Part shown: one piece after another, positions 34,076 to 44,546 of the stretch
How positions within the stretch are numbered: the stretch's first letter is position 1
Layout of the letters: each line of letters begins with the position of its first letter
From: an uncultured Oxalobacter sp.
GTDB taxonomy: Bacteria > Pseudomonadota > Gammaproteobacteria > Burkholderiales > Burkholderiaceae_D
Assembly: GCA_934277985.1 (NCBI GenBank)
Contig: CAKQWF010000004.1
Span: 129,841 to 193,840, forward strand
Direction of reading: 5' to 3'
Length of the DNA stretch: 64,000 nucleotides
The notes under the pieces: generated by a model
What the model was told of the DNA's origin: nothing
What the model saw: only the letters and a program-made list of their open reading frames with translations
Database searches by the model: none
Made by a program: the position numbers and the translations under genes

Positions 34076-35224
34076 TTACAGCCGCCCGCTTCTGTCGATC
34101 GCCGACATGAATGCGGGCGGTTCGACATGGTGTCCCAATACCATGACCTTGAACAGCTCGCCCATCTCGGCCGGCGACAGCAAGGTCTGGACTGCCCGTA
34201 ACCGTACGGGATCGCCGGTATTGTCTCTTACCTCTTTTTCCAGTCTTTCGATCAGTCCCGCTCCGATCAGGAAAGCCGCCTGATTCGCATAGCACAGCAC
34301 ATCCGCTCCGCCCGTTTCCGCCTCACGTGCAACGGCCGTAAAATCGACATGCGCCGTCACATCCTGCAATCCCGGAAGATAAAACGGATCGGTATGCGCC
34401 TGATGCCGGTAATGACACATCAGCGTTCCACGGATTCTGTCGGGATGGTAATACTCATGCGCCGGAAAACCGTAATCAGACAATACCGCCACACCGGCTT
34501 TTCCCGATACCAGCATATCGGCCAGTGTCCTGACAAATCCGTATGCACGCGTGTGGATTTCCGTGACATATCCTTCCGGCAGCCTGTCCGCATCGGGAAT
34601 CCGGCATGCAATGGCATCCAAAAGCACATCACCTGCCGTCCGCTCGCGCATTACCAGTTCCCCGTCTTCATATCCCACACCCAATTCATGCCAACTGCCG
34701 TCCCGCCTGACAACGAGCTCTACCGGTATGGCATCGAGCACTTCATTGGCGATCATCACACCATCGAAACATTCCGGCAACTCTGTCAGCCAGCGTACCG
34801 CCTCATATCCCGCCAGCGTCTGTTGCTGACGCTGACGCAATTCCCCGGAAAGCTCCAGTATGCTGTACTGTACCGGCGGTCTGCCGGCATCGGCCAGTTC
34901 ATCCATGATGTCACGCGCCAGCTTGCCGGACCCCGCTCCGAATTCCAGTATCCGCATGCCTGTCTGTTCCAGTAACGGCAATATGGCTTGTGCCATGGTC
35001 CTGCCGTACAGGGTGCTGATTTCAGGTGCCGTCACGAAGTCCCCGTCACGACCGAGTTTGACTGACCCGCCGCTGTAATAACCCAGTAACGGTTCATACA
35101 AAACACACTCCATGTAGCGTGCAAACGATATCCATCCCTCCTGCGACATAATCTCCCGGATAATTTTCCGTTTCAGTCTGTCGGATGAAACGATTGCTTC
35201 GGGTGGCACTTGTACATTTGTCAT
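34076..35224 (-). CDS. MidA-family (DUF185) SAM-dependent methyltransferase
   Basis: A 382-residue class I methyltransferase related to NDUFAF7/MidA, which in eukaryotes methylates an arginine of complex I. Signatures are FARYMECVLYEPLLGYYSGG, here about residues 36-55, GDFVTAPEIS, the SAM motif ILEFGAGSGKLA, and IANEVLDAIPVELV. In bacteria the target is not well defined. The ATG at 35224 is chosen because the 23 codons upstream lack similarity. It is divergent from the folM-like gene. Confidence 0.85.
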   Translation of the reverse strand: MTNVQVPPEAIVSSDRLKRKIIREIMSQEGWISFARYMECVLYEPLLGYYSGGSVKLGRDGDFVTAPEISTLYGRTMAQAILPLLEQTGMRILEFGAGSGKLARDIMDELADAGRPPVQYSILELSGELRQRQQQTLAGYEAVRWLTELPECFDGVMIANEVLDAIPVELVVRRDGSWHELGVGYEDGELVMRERTAGDVLLDAIACRIPDADRLPEGYVTEIHTRAYGFVRTLADMLVSGKAGVAVLSDYGFPAHEYYHPDRIRGTLMCHYRHQAHTDPFYLPGLQDVTAHVDFTAVAREAETGGADVLCYANQAAFLIGAGLIERLEKEVRDNTGDPVRLRAVQTLLSPAEMGELFKVMVLGHHVEPPAFMSAIDRSGRL

Positions 35225-35382
35225 ATACGGCAATCTTTCCTGTCGATCATTCCTGACGTCAAGTCTAGCGCCAAACCATCGAAAGATCGCCATTTACCGC
35301 ACAGGATGACACGATCCGTGCCGCAAACCCTGTGGCTTCGCGTACAATTTCGTTTTTCATCCGGCAAAACGACTTTCCATCC

Positions 35383-36171
35383 ATGTCCCCTCAGCCATCC
35401 AAAATCGCAGTGGTCACCGGCGCCGCCAGACGTATCGGCCGCGTTATCGCCCTGTTCCTTGCCGAACATGGCTGGGATGTCGCCGTGCATTACCGTTTCT
35501 CCGAACAGGATGCGATGCGAACGGTCCAGGACATCCGGAATCTGGGACGCCGTTCCGTCGCGCTGCGTTGCGATCTGACCGATGAAGATGCCGTCAATAC
35601 CCTCATGACACGGGTTCAGCAAGCTCTGGGAACGCCATCGTGTCTCGTCAACAATGCTTCGGTATTCGAGCACGACAGCGTAACTGACTTTTCGGCGCAT
35701 TCGCTGGATTTTCACATGCGCACGAACCTGACGGCACCGGTATTGCTATCCCGTGCACTGTACGCCATGACACCTGAAGGTGAACAATCGGTCGTCATCA
35801 ATCTGCTGGACCAGAAACTGGACAATCTCAACCCGAGTTTTCTGTCCTATACCCTGTCGAAAGCCGCACTGAATACCGCCACCACCCTGCTGGCACAAGA
35901 ACTGGCACCGAAGCTGCGTGTCGTAGGCATCGCACCCGGCATTACCCTCGTCTCGGGTGAACAGACCGAACAGGATTTCCAGATCGCACACAAAAACACA
36001 CCGCTGGGACGTTCCAGCACCCCCGAGGACATCGCTTCGGCCGTCTGTTTCGTCGCCGATTCTCCGGCCATTACCGGCACGACCATCATGGTCGACGGCG
36101 GGCAACACCTGATCCCGTTATCGCAGGATGTCATGTTCATCGCAAAAATGAGCGCTCAAAACAACTCGTAA
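35383..36171 (+). CDS. SDR oxidoreductase, FolM/pteridine-reductase-like
   Basis: A 262-residue short-chain dehydrogenase. The NADP-binding motif VTGAARRIGRVIA (about 12-24) with two Arg favours NADPH, and NNAS, the catalytic YTLSK (Tyr-x-x-x-Lys) and the C-terminal IMVDGGQHL are present. TGAARRIG is typical of pteridine reductases and FolM (dihydromonapterin reductase), and the next gene is folB, so a pterin substrate is inferred. The start at 35383 is preferred over a GTG 17 codons upstream. Four bases separate it from folB. Confidence 0.85.
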   Translation: MSPQPSKIAVVTGAARRIGRVIALFLAEHGWDVAVHYRFSEQDAMRTVQDIRNLGRRSVALRCDLTDEDAVNTLMTRVQQALGTPSCLVNNASVFEHDSVTDFSAHSLDFHMRTNLTAPVLLSRALYAMTPEGEQSVVINLLDQKLDNLNPSFLSYTLSKAALNTATTLLAQELAPKLRVVGIAPGITLVSGEQTEQDFQIAHKNTPLGRSSTPEDIASAVCFVADSPAITGTTIMVDGGQHLIPLSQDVMFIAKMSAQNNS

Positions 36172-36175
36172 TACC

Positions 36176-36571
36176 ATGCATACACTTCTTCATCCCAAAC
36201 TGATCAATTGCCGCAGACTTTTTTTGCGCAATTACGAGGTACCGGTCCGGATCGGTGTCCACGATTTCGAAAAAAAACGCGCCCAGCGCCTGCTGGTGAA
36301 TGTGGACCTGTATATTCCCCTGGCCCTCTCGACACCTGTCAATGACCAGCTCTCCGAAGTGGTCGATTATTCCTTCATTCGGGATACCCTGGCCGAACGG
36401 ACATCGAAAGGCCATATCAATCTCCAGGAGACATTATGCGATGATGTCGCACGCATGCTGCTTGCCAACCCGCATGTCATGGCCGTGCGTGTGTCCACGG
36501 AAAAACCCGATGTATATGAAGATTGCGAAAGCATCGGCGTCGAAATCTTCCGTTTCCGCGAAGATCTCTGA
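36176..36571 (+). CDS. folB: Dihydroneopterin aldolase
   Basis: FolB converts 7,8-dihydroneopterin to 6-hydroxymethyl-dihydropterin in folate synthesis. It has 131 residues with the T-fold pattern [19 protein letters not shown], here about residues 16-34, VNVDLYIPL, and [10 protein letters not shown] with the catalytic region. The C-terminal [19 protein letters not shown] carries the usual Lys-Pro. It lies four bases after the pteridine-reductase-like gene and 17 bases before ttcA. Confidence 0.9.
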   Translation: MHTLLHPKLINCRRLFLRNYEVPVRIGVHDFEKKRAQRLLVNVDLYIPLALSTPVNDQLSEVVDYSFIRDTLAERTSKGHINLQETLCDDVARMLLANPHVMAVRVSTEKPDVYEDCESIGVEIFRFREDL

Positions 36572-36588
36572 ACAGGCACCGGTTCGAC

Positions 36589-37422
36589 ATGGTTACGCGC
36601 AAACAGTTTTACAAAACCGGCTTTGAAAACAACAAACTGGTAAAGCGCTTGTACCGACAGGTCGGCAAAGCCATCGGTGATTTCAACCTGATCGAGGATC
36701 AGGACAAGGTCATGGTCTGCATGTCCGGTGGCAAGGACAGTTTCGCACTGCTCGATATCCTGCTGGGTCTGCAGGCCCGTGCGCCGGTTCATTTCGATAT
36801 CGTCGCCGTCAATCTGGACCAGCATTTTCCCGGATTTCCCAAAGATATCCTGCCTGCCTATCTCAGGGAACGCAACGTACCGTTCCATATCGAATCGCAG
36901 GATACCTACAGCATCATCAAACGACTGATTCCCGAAAACAAGCCGGTCTGTTCCCTCTGTTCCAGATTGCGGCGCGGCATTCTTTACCGCGTCGCAGGAG
37001 AGCTGGGGGCAACCAAGATCGCGCTGGGACACCATCGCGACGATGTACTGGAAACATTCTTTCTGAATCTGTTTTTCGGTTCCAAACTCAAGGGCATGCC
37101 ACCGAAACTGAAAACCGGTGACGGTCGCCATATCGTCATCCGTCCGCTGACCTATGTGCGAGAAGCCGATATCGAACGGTTTGCCGCATTGCGCGACTAT
37201 CCGGTCTTTCCGGAAAACCTGTGCGGCGCGAAAGAAAACCAGCAACGCCGCCATATCAAGATGATGCTGCGTGAATGGGAAAAACGCTATCCAGGCCGGA
37301 TCGAAAACATTTTTTCGTCACTGTCCACCGTCGTACCGTCACACCTGATGGATCGTGATCTTTACGACTTCGGCACACTGGCGGCAGACTCCGCCGGGAC
37401 GGAAGAACCGGATTTATTTTGA
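36589..37422 (+). CDS. ttcA: tRNA 2-thiocytidine(32) synthetase TtcA
   Basis: TtcA thiolates cytidine 32 of certain tRNAs, using ATP and an iron-sulfur cluster. From the ATG at 36589 it has 277 residues. The PP-loop SGGKDS is at 46-51, Cys121 and Cys124 form CSLC, and a third Cys lies in [13 protein letters not shown]; these three are the known cluster ligands. LGHHRDD is also conserved. The open frame extends 22 codons upstream into folB without similarity. Its 3' end overlaps the convergent rfaE2 by nine bases. Confidence 0.95.
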   Translation: MVTRKQFYKTGFENNKLVKRLYRQVGKAIGDFNLIEDQDKVMVCMSGGKDSFALLDILLGLQARAPVHFDIVAVNLDQHFPGFPKDILPAYLRERNVPFHIESQDTYSIIKRLIPENKPVCSLCSRLRRGILYRVAGELGATKIALGHHRDDVLETFFLNLFFGSKLKGMPPKLKTGDGRHIVIRPLTYVREADIERFAALRDYPVFPENLCGAKENQQRRHIKMMLREWEKRYPGRIENIFSSLSTVVPSHLMDRDLYDFGTLAADSAGTEEPDLF

Positions 37423-37893
37423 GCGTCTGACTTTTTCCAGCAATGCGGTCGTTGAACGATCGTACTGGAAGTCAATCGCCCTGACCTGTCCGCCATACGA
37501 AAGCACCTCGCGCCCTTCCGGAATGACATGCATGTCGTAATCACCGCCCTTGACATAAATATCCGGCCTGCATTCCCGAACAATCGCCTGCGCCGTATCT
37601 TCGCCGAACGGCACGACCGCGCTGACCGATTCCAGTGCTGCAAGAACCGCCATCCTGTCTTCGCAGGTATTGACCGGACGATCGTCACCCTTGCCGAGCC
37701 GCCTGACTGAGTCATCGGTATTAACGGCCACCACAAGCGAAGCGCCAAGGGCTCGCGCCTGTTCCAGATAAGTCACATGTCCGCGATGCAAAATGTCGAA
37801 CACACCGTTCGTCAACACGACCGGTTTTGGCAAACCGGCAACTTTCGACACGATCGAGGAACGATCACATATTTTTTCGTAAAAAGAAGCCAT
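37414..37893 (-). CDS. rfaE2: D-glycero-beta-D-manno-heptose 1-phosphate adenylyltransferase
   Basis: This enzyme makes ADP-heptose for the inner core of LPS. It is the stand-alone nucleotidyltransferase half of HldE; the kinase half (RfaE1) must be encoded elsewhere. The ATG at 37893, with AGGA seven bases upstream, gives 159 residues, the family norm; longer starts at 37917 or 37986 are possible. The nucleotidyltransferase motif HRGH is at 36-39 in [19 protein letters not shown], and YVKGGDYD follows. It overlaps the end of ttcA. Confidence 0.93.
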   Translation of the reverse strand: MASFYEKICDRSSIVSKVAGLPKPVVLTNGVFDILHRGHVTYLEQARALGASLVVAVNTDDSVRRLGKGDDRPVNTCEDRMAVLAALESVSAVVPFGEDTAQAIVRECRPDIYVKGGDYDMHVIPEGREVLSYGGQVRAIDFQYDRSTTALLEKVRRSK

Positions 37894-38028
37894 CCGGATA
37901 TCCTGAAAATCTGTCATGCCTTGCAACCATCGGCAGAAAAAATCCCGCAAGAACGGCGGAAATGCCATGCCGGCCGTACCCGGCATGATAAGCTGTCACT
38001 GTTTCCTGTTTTGTTCTCGGGTATCCGC

Positions 38029-38057
38029 TACCGGCAGGATGGCATGACCTGCCGGTA
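38029..38057. promoter_or_regulatory. Perfect 10-bp inverted repeat before the DUF3108 gene
   Basis: TACCGGCAGG (38029-38038) and CCTGCCGGTA (38048-38057) flank a nine-base spacer, 37 bp upstream of the DUF3108 start. A second repeat, CATGCCGG/CCGGCATG (37966-37987), lies just before it. Either an operator in the divergent rfaE2/DUF3108 region or a 5'-leader hairpin is possible. Confidence 0.45.
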
Positions 38058-38093
38058 ATTGTTCATTATTACATGCCGATCGGGAACTACGAA

Positions 38094-38810
38094 ATGAAAA
38101 AGATACGCTATGTTATGGCCTTGATGACGTTGTTTGTCATTTCTGCATGGGCTTGTGCCGGTACTGCCGCCGATATCCCGCCATCCGCCGATCTGTCGTA
38201 CTCGGTAAAAGCCGAATATAACGGGCTGGCATTGAACGGCGACTCATCCATCCAATGGAAAGCTTCAGCGAAAAACTATTCGATCCGAAACGAGGCAAAG
38301 GTATCGCTCTTCGGCAAGATTCTGGAAGCCGACAGCACCGGACGAGTTGATGCACAGGGACTGGTACCGGAAAAATATACCGAAAAACGGCTCCGCAAGA
38401 CTCAAACGACTACGCTTTTCGATTACGTCAACCATACGGTCACTTTCCGCGCCGACAAAACGGCACCGCTGAATGAAACCGTACAGGACCGTGCCAGCAT
38501 CGTCTGGCAACTGGCTGCTGTCGCAAAAGCCGATCCTGACCGTATCGTCCCGGGCACGACGCTGACTTTTCCGGTTGCCGGCAGCAGCAAAATCGAGCCA
38601 TGGATATTCAAAGTCATCAAGAAGGATGAACTCACCACCCCGCTAGGCACGATCAAAACCGTCGAACTGTCAAGAAACGACCGAAAAAAACAGAAAATGC
38701 GCGTATGGCTTTCGCCAGACCACAACTGGTATCCGGTTCAGATCCTGTTCGATGAAGAAGGCGGCCTGAAGCTTTTGCAAACCATCCGGAATATCGCACC
38801 GCTTCAGTAA
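38094..38810 (+). CDS. DUF3108 domain protein, exported
   Basis: A 238-residue periplasmic protein. The ATG at 38094 gives a signal peptide (MKKIRYVMALMTLFVISAW and following) cleaved around AGTAA-DIP. The mature part, with LSYSVKAEYNGLALNGDSSI and GLVPEKYTEKRLRK, matches DUF3108, a family of predicted beta-rich envelope proteins in betaproteobacteria. Function is unknown. It converges on tamB with seven bases between stop codons. Confidence 0.82.
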   Translation: MKKIRYVMALMTLFVISAWACAGTAADIPPSADLSYSVKAEYNGLALNGDSSIQWKASAKNYSIRNEAKVSLFGKILEADSTGRVDAQGLVPEKYTEKRLRKTQTTTLFDYVNHTVTFRADKTAPLNETVQDRASIVWQLAAVAKADPDRIVPGTTLTFPVAGSSKIEPWIFKVIKKDELTTPLGTIKTVELSRNDRKKQKMRVWLSPDHNWYPVQILFDEEGGLKLLQTIRNIAPLQ

Positions 38811-38817
38811 GCCCTCA

Positions 38818-41800
38818 TCAGTCGAACCGCCAGTCATAGAAAAGATCGACGGCGGTAATGGTTCCCGTCTGGCCGACAAGCGACAGGTGTCTGGAAATGA
38901 TATAGCGCAACTTGATCAGGTTGGTCGCGCCGGTCAGTCCCTGTTCATACGTCAGGTACAGACGGGACGAAATGCGCTTGGTCAATGACAAGACCGTCTC
39001 ATCCAGTTCGGACGACGAAGAAATATCGATATCGTCCAAACCGATGGTACTGGCCAGTCGTGTAGGCAAACCGCCCGACTGTTCCGTACTTAGCAGCGCC
39101 GCGGCAGCGGTCGCGATCATTGCGCGTTGCTGGTCATCGCCTTTTTCTCCGCCGCTGTCGCCCAATACCAGCCAGGACAGTTTTTCCGTATCCGAGACTT
39201 CCGGTGTCGATACCAGCTGGACTTTCGGAGACTGCGCAGACCCTCTGACCGACACCCCGACTTCGGTCACATCTTCCGTCTGCGGAAATTTCCGGACTGC
39301 CAGAATGTTCAGCGTCGGATTTTCGACCGGTCCGCCGAACATCACTTCACCCTTTGCGATCGTGAGTTTCTGACCGAATGCGCTGTAAGTCCCGTTGACT
39401 GTATTGATCGTACCGAAAACTCGCAAACGATTGTCTTGTGAGGAAACAGCCTGTATTTTGCCTTCCAGACGTGTATCGAGTCCTTTCCCCTTGAGATAAA
39501 ACTGGTTGCCAAGATCGACCGTCAAATTGAAATTCACCGGAACCGGTTGACCGGCCTTCTTTTCCGGCCGTCCCAGCACAATCACATCCTTGCTGTATGT
39601 CACGCTGGCACTGTCTGCCAGAATGATCGTCGCCTGATTGACACGCCAGTTTCCATTCAACTGCAATTTGTTTTCATCCAGTGCAAACTGCCCTTTTCCC
39701 GTTATGGACAGTTTTCTGTCCACACCCGAAAGTATCTGTAACCGGTCTGTCTCGAAATGCAAATCCGTCTGAAGCTGCCCGTTTTTCAGAAAAACTGCAC
39801 CGCCGATCTGCATATTGCCCTGTGGACCGTAAATAATGCCTTTTCTGATTTGCAAACGATTGCCGTCCAGAACCGCCGCGAGCTCACCTTTGGACAAACT
39901 GACGCCCATACTCAACCAGTTGAACGCCAGATTTTTCCCGTTTATCGTTCCAGACAAGTCCGGATTGCCCAGTGTACCGCTTCCCCTGACGGCCAGGGCT
40001 AGCGCACCACCCAGTTCGATATCCGGCTGTCCTGTCAATGGCGCGATCCATGCCAGAGACGGCATATCGGCATGCACGGACAGTTGCAACGGACTGTTTT
40101 GTGTGACACCCCAGCTTCCGTCCTGCTGGGTCAACCGTGTCATCGCCGAAACGGCGATATTGCCTGCTTTCCCGCTTTGAACCCTTGCATCCAGATTGAC
40201 CGTATTGCCCGACAGCTGCATCTGTACATCAAGAGTATCCAATCCAAGCTGTATCACATTGTCGCCCATCAGGGTGATATCGCCGTTTTCGCGATAAAGA
40301 TGCATCTGCCCATCCAGACTGTTACCCGTTTTGACAGACCAGTCCGCCCCCAGCTTCAGCGTAGTATGGACTGAACCGGATGCATCGGGAGAAATCGCAA
40401 GCAAATACGCCAGCGGAACCGCTTTGGCGCTTCCCGATGTTTCGATCACGTTGCCTTTCCGAACGAATTTTTGGACCGTCAACCTGCCGTCCGGCAACTT
40501 CAACACCATGTCACGAATCGAAAAATCATCGGCTCCGACCGTAAGCGGCACGGCATCCACAAGCACAAACGACAATCGCCCACGATTTTCCAGCGATTCC
40601 AGCTCCCCTTTCCACAAACTGCCGGACACAAATCCTCCGGATGCCCGTGCCGACAAGTCGAACATATCGTTCTGTGCTGCGGCTTGCAGTGTATGGGATC
40701 GTCCCATCCCGTCGACTTGCGCACGAATCGTTTTCCAGTTTCCTGAACCGAGTTTCGCGTCATCTATTTTGACATCGACCGCTATCCTGTCCTGAGGCGC
40801 CATACCGAACCGGATATCCGCCTGCAATTTTCGTGCGCCGAAACGGTCCATGAGCAGGAATTCCGAACCGTTCAAATGCATCACAAGCCGGAAGTTGTCC
40901 AGTACGCCACGCAGTTCGCCATCTCCGGCGAGCGTTCCTTGCCAGCCTGTCCCGAAAGCCTTCAGATCGGGAGCATCCAGTTCCCAACGCAAGCTGTCAT
41001 CCGTTTGACCGAGGTTGCCTGCCGCTTTCAGCGAATTGGCACCCAATGCCAGCGATAAATCGGCATCACGTATCTCTTTCCCACGAATCCGGAATCTCCC
41101 CTGACCGGACAATGGCTGATTCAGCAACCGGCTCGGCAAAAAAGCGTATCGTACCTGCAAATCCGGTTGCGGTTTCACCGTACCGGCAATACCGATATCG
41201 GCATTGAGATCGGATGAAGGGAATTTGCCGAAATCGGCAAAATTGAACCGCCGGATTTGCCCATCCAGTGCAAGCGCCCCGCCTTCTGCCAGACTCATTC
41301 TGCCCGTCATTTTCAAGATGCTGTCATCCGCTCTGACCAGCATATCCTCCAGCAACAGATCATCGCCTTTTTTCCGTACCAGTGCATTCAAGCGAATCGC
41401 CCGTTCATTGAGATTCAGCCGAAATTCCTGTATTCCTTCCGATTCGATGAAGCGAATGTTTCCTCCGACATGCGTCTGGCGGATGACAGAACTGATTTCA
41501 TGCAAATCAAACCGTGTCGTCGCCAGCATCACTTCCGTGCGTTCCGCCGAAAACAGTCCGTTACCGTCGAATCTTCCCGCTTTGCCGAAATCCAGCACGA
41601 TATCGCTCAGCGTGATCCGATCGATTAGTCCTCCGATTTTTCCACCCAGAAAACGAACAGGAATCCGGTTACTGTCGATGGAACCGGCTTTTCTGTTTTG
41701 AACCGATACCTGTCCCTTTACGGTTTGCCCTCCACCGGCCGCCAAATCGACCTGTGCATCAAGTAATGCCTGTGGCCATGACGACTGGATCACTGACGGA

Positions 41801-42552
41801 TCAATTCCCTTGGCATCCAGTCTGACCGATTCGAAAGGAAATCCCGCAAACGGGGTAACGACGGCATCCAGTTTTCCCGCCGCACCATACCCGTCGAGTA
41901 TCCCGCCAACCGCCAGTCTTTCCAGACTGCCGCCAAGCACTACATCCGCACGCGCACCGTTCAGGCTGTTTTCGAACCGGATAGTGCCATCGATCATGTG
42001 GGGCTTTGCCATACCGAGTTCGATCCGGATCGTGGCATTGCCAAACGGACTGTCGAAACCGAAATCATCCAGACGCCATGCCTTTTCATCGGAAACCAGC
42101 GAAAAATGCACCTGTTCCAGCGATATACCGATACCGGCCTTTGCCAGCGACACGACACCCGCCTCCACCTGTGCGACACGAATCGCCAGAGGGGGCGCCA
42201 GTGAATCCGGCAAGACAAATGGCTCATCGGACGACTGTTTCATATCGACGGCAATACGTTCCGCCGCAATCCGTCCGATATCGATTTCACCCCGCAAGAG
42301 CTTCCATGGATTCCAGACCAGCACCAGACTATCGATCTCGATATCCTTTTCAGGACTGGAAAAAGATATCTTTTCGACTTCGAGCGAATTGACCAGCGTG
42401 CCGGATACTCCTTCGATTTCGATATGGCCACCGCCTGCCTGTACGACCTTTCCCGCGATCCACTGCAACGTCCATTCCTGGCTTGCCAGCCAGATGAATC
42501 CTCCCAGCACAAACAGCGGGATCAACAACCAGATCAGAAAACGACGTCGCAT
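38818..42552 (-). CDS. tamB: Translocation and assembly module subunit TamB
   Basis: TamB is an AsmA-like inner-membrane-anchored protein that spans the periplasm and works with TamA in outer-membrane protein assembly and lipid transport. At 1244 residues it has the usual size. A single N-terminal membrane anchor (FLIWLLIPLFVLGGFIWLAS) is followed by a very long beta-rich repeat region and the C-terminal DUF490 domain, with VRGSAQSPKVQLVSTPEVSD and the closing ISRHLSLVGQTGTITAVDLFYDWRF. Its ATG overlaps the tamA stop (TGATG), so the two are translationally coupled. Confidence 0.94.
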   Translation of the reverse strand: MRRRFLIWLLIPLFVLGGFIWLASQEWTLQWIAGKVVQAGGGHIEIEGVSGTLVNSLEVEKISFSSPEKDIEIDSLVLVWNPWKLLRGEIDIGRIAAERIAVDMKQSSDEPFVLPDSLAPPLAIRVAQVEAGVVSLAKAGIGISLEQVHFSLVSDEKAWRLDDFGFDSPFGNATIRIELGMAKPHMIDGTIRFENSLNGARADVVLGGSLERLAVGGILDGYGAAGKLDAVVTPFAGFPFESVRLDAKGIDPSVIQSSWPQALLDAQVDLAAGGGQTVKGQVSVQNRKAGSIDSNRIPVRFLGGKIGGLIDRITLSDIVLDFGKAGRFDGNGLFSAERTEVMLATTRFDLHEISSVIRQTHVGGNIRFIESEGIQEFRLNLNERAIRLNALVRKKGDDLLLEDMLVRADDSILKMTGRMSLAEGGALALDGQIRRFNFADFGKFPSSDLNADIGIAGTVKPQPDLQVRYAFLPSRLLNQPLSGQGRFRIRGKEIRDADLSLALGANSLKAAGNLGQTDDSLRWELDAPDLKAFGTGWQGTLAGDGELRGVLDNFRLVMHLNGSEFLLMDRFGARKLQADIRFGMAPQDRIAVDVKIDDAKLGSGNWKTIRAQVDGMGRSHTLQAAAQNDMFDLSARASGGFVSGSLWKGELESLENRGRLSFVLVDAVPLTVGADDFSIRDMVLKLPDGRLTVQKFVRKGNVIETSGSAKAVPLAYLLAISPDASGSVHTTLKLGADWSVKTGNSLDGQMHLYRENGDITLMGDNVIQLGLDTLDVQMQLSGNTVNLDARVQSGKAGNIAVSAMTRLTQQDGSWGVTQNSPLQLSVHADMPSLAWIAPLTGQPDIELGGALALAVRGSGTLGNPDLSGTINGKNLAFNWLSMGVSLSKGELAAVLDGNRLQIRKGIIYGPQGNMQIGGAVFLKNGQLQTDLHFETDRLQILSGVDRKLSITGKGQFALDENKLQLNGNWRVNQATIILADSASVTYSKDVIVLGRPEKKAGQPVPVNFNLTVDLGNQFYLKGKGLDTRLEGKIQAVSSQDNRLRVFGTINTVNGTYSAFGQKLTIAKGEVMFGGPVENPTLNILAVRKFPQTEDVTEVGVSVRGSAQSPKVQLVSTPEVSDTEKLSWLVLGDSGGEKGDDQQRAMIATAAAALLSTEQSGGLPTRLASTIGLDDIDISSSSELDETVLSLTKRISSRLYLTYEQGLTGATNLIKLRYIISRHLSLVGQTGTITAVDLFYDWRFD

Positions 42553-44315
42553 CAGAAAGTAAATCCCAGTGAAAAATGTAAACGGAAATTGCCGGTTCTC
42601 TCGCCGTAGGCCAGATCGACGCCAACCGGTCCGGCAGGACTCCGCCAGCGGCCACCGATACCGTAACCGACAGCAGGATCAAGTTCGCTGACCGTATCGC
42701 CGGCATTGCCTGCATCGACGAAAAAGGCTACGCCCCAGTTCCGCAAGAAATAATACTGATATTCCACACTGGCGACAGCCAGATAACGCCCGCCGACAAT
42801 GGCATCGCCTTCCCGTACCCCCAGACTTTCATAGGCATATCCGCGTACCGACTGGTCGCCACCTGCACGGAACATAAGTGTCGAGGGAATGCCGCTCTTG
42901 CCGTCGGAAAAAACGGCACCTAGCTCTCCGCGCAAAACAAGATGGCTGTTCTCGCTGACCGTTTGCAAACGCAACCCCTTGAAATAACTCCGGATAAACG
43001 ACTTGTCCGTCAGCAACGGCTCGACGGCAACTCCTGTCTGTGCTTCCACGGCATAGCCCTTTGTCGGTGCCAGCCGGTTGTTGAGACGCCTGATGATGAC
43101 ACCGAACGTTACCGGCATGGCCTGACTTTGCTGACCATCGGCCCCGTCGATCCGGGTATGTTCATTCAGATATTCGGCACGAACATACTTCTCGAAACGC
43201 GGCGTCCCCCACGCCCGTCTGATATTGGCGCCGACGACCCGCGTGTCTTCCCCCTCGATTTCGGAACGGTCATACATGACACCGAAACTGTCCCTGACGC
43301 CCTCCATCGATGGCGGCAAATACACATCGGCCTTGGCGGTACGTTGCTTCGATTGCAAGACGACTGAACTGTTCAGTTTATAATCCCTGCCGAACAAATG
43401 CAGATTGTCATACGACAGGCTGATACGCTCTGCCGTATCCGTACTGTAACCGATACCGACGGAAACATGTTTTTTCATGTTTTCCACCACAGTGACGGTT
43501 ACCGGCACTTCATCCAGTCCGGATTCAAGATCGGCCGACACTTCGACCGAACGGAAATAACCGGTATCCTGAAGACGTGACTGCCAGTTCAGCAAGGCAT
43601 TTTCGCGATATGTCGAACCGACCTTGACCGGACGTTGCCCCATGATGACATCCTCGCCATAACGCTGCAGCCCGACAATCCTGATCGGTCCGAATGTCAC
43701 CGGTTTGCCGCTGTTTATCACGACTTTCAGAGTCACCTTGTCTGTTTCCGGATCGACGATAGCTTGCGAATCTTCCAGTTCCGCCCGTGGATAACGCACC
43801 GACGTCACCTGTTTGAGCAAGGCGACCTTTGCCGCTTCCCAGTCTGCCATTCGGAAGACCGAACCGGCAGGCAACTGCCATTCTTTTCTCAATTGCTCGA
43901 CATCAGGTCGCAATGACGCTTCCTGAGTGGCGATCGCCCCCGTAAATTTGATATCGACAACCGCGACCTTCACCGGCTTGCCGGGCTTGACGTCGATGAC
44001 GACGTGTTTCCCCTGATCACCTGACGGTTGCATATCCATTTTCACGACCGGAGAATAATAGCCTTCCGTCTCCAGCAAATGCCGGATTTCGTCTGGTGTA
44101 TTCCGATAAAAACGGCGCAGCTGCAAGGCATCGATCTGCTTGTCACCCTGCCACCGGATCAGCTCGAGATTCTGTTTCAACAGGGTGCGGATCGCTTCCG
44201 GCGCCCTGATCTCCACATCATAGGGCAATGGCGCCGCATGTGATGCAGACATACAAGCGCCCAGCCAGAACACTATCAGACCTGCGAAACATAAACGCAG
44301 CCAGTACACCGTCAT
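42552..44315 (-). CDS. tamA: Translocation and assembly module outer-membrane protein TamA
   Basis: TamA is an Omp85-family protein with three POTRA domains and a 16-strand barrel. The product has 587 residues from the ATG at 44315, which gives a signal peptide (VYWLRLCFAGLIVFWLGAC) with cleavage near SHA-APL. Barrel marks are the VRGYAYESLG loop (VRGY/F is the Omp85 signature) and terminal Phe in LHFSLGFTF. Other ATGs at 44348, 44351 and 44378 are in frame and none has a clear Shine-Dalgarno, so the start is uncertain. LGAC could be read as a lipobox, but the mature barrel makes that less likely. Confidence 0.92.
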   Translation of the reverse strand: MTVYWLRLCFAGLIVFWLGACMSASHAAPLPYDVEIRAPEAIRTLLKQNLELIRWQGDKQIDALQLRRFYRNTPDEIRHLLETEGYYSPVVKMDMQPSGDQGKHVVIDVKPGKPVKVAVVDIKFTGAIATQEASLRPDVEQLRKEWQLPAGSVFRMADWEAAKVALLKQVTSVRYPRAELEDSQAIVDPETDKVTLKVVINSGKPVTFGPIRIVGLQRYGEDVIMGQRPVKVGSTYRENALLNWQSRLQDTGYFRSVEVSADLESGLDEVPVTVTVVENMKKHVSVGIGYSTDTAERISLSYDNLHLFGRDYKLNSSVVLQSKQRTAKADVYLPPSMEGVRDSFGVMYDRSEIEGEDTRVVGANIRRAWGTPRFEKYVRAEYLNEHTRIDGADGQQSQAMPVTFGVIIRRLNNRLAPTKGYAVEAQTGVAVEPLLTDKSFIRSYFKGLRLQTVSENSHLVLRGELGAVFSDGKSGIPSTLMFRAGGDQSVRGYAYESLGVREGDAIVGGRYLAVASVEYQYYFLRNWGVAFFVDAGNAGDTVSELDPAVGYGIGGRWRSPAGPVGVDLAYGERTGNFRLHFSLGFTF

Positions 44316-44546
44316 ACGTGCCGCTTTGCAGTAACTGAAATTTACCATCATGCTGGACATAAATGATCGCCGAACCATTTTGCCATGAATAATGGCATAT
44401 TAGCCGACCGGCCGTACAATCATGCGTTCCTGTTCAAATCGTTTAATATATTTCAATAAACCGGAAAAGCCCGACATTGTATAGCATCCGGAAATCACGC
44501 AGGATGACATGGTTTTTGTGCCATCCCCTATTGTTTTTGATACAGA

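Noticed and set aside
44379..44546. preQ1 riboswitch before queC
   Set aside because: The compact C-rich loop and A-rich tail of preQ1-I are absent; only weak hairpins are seen.
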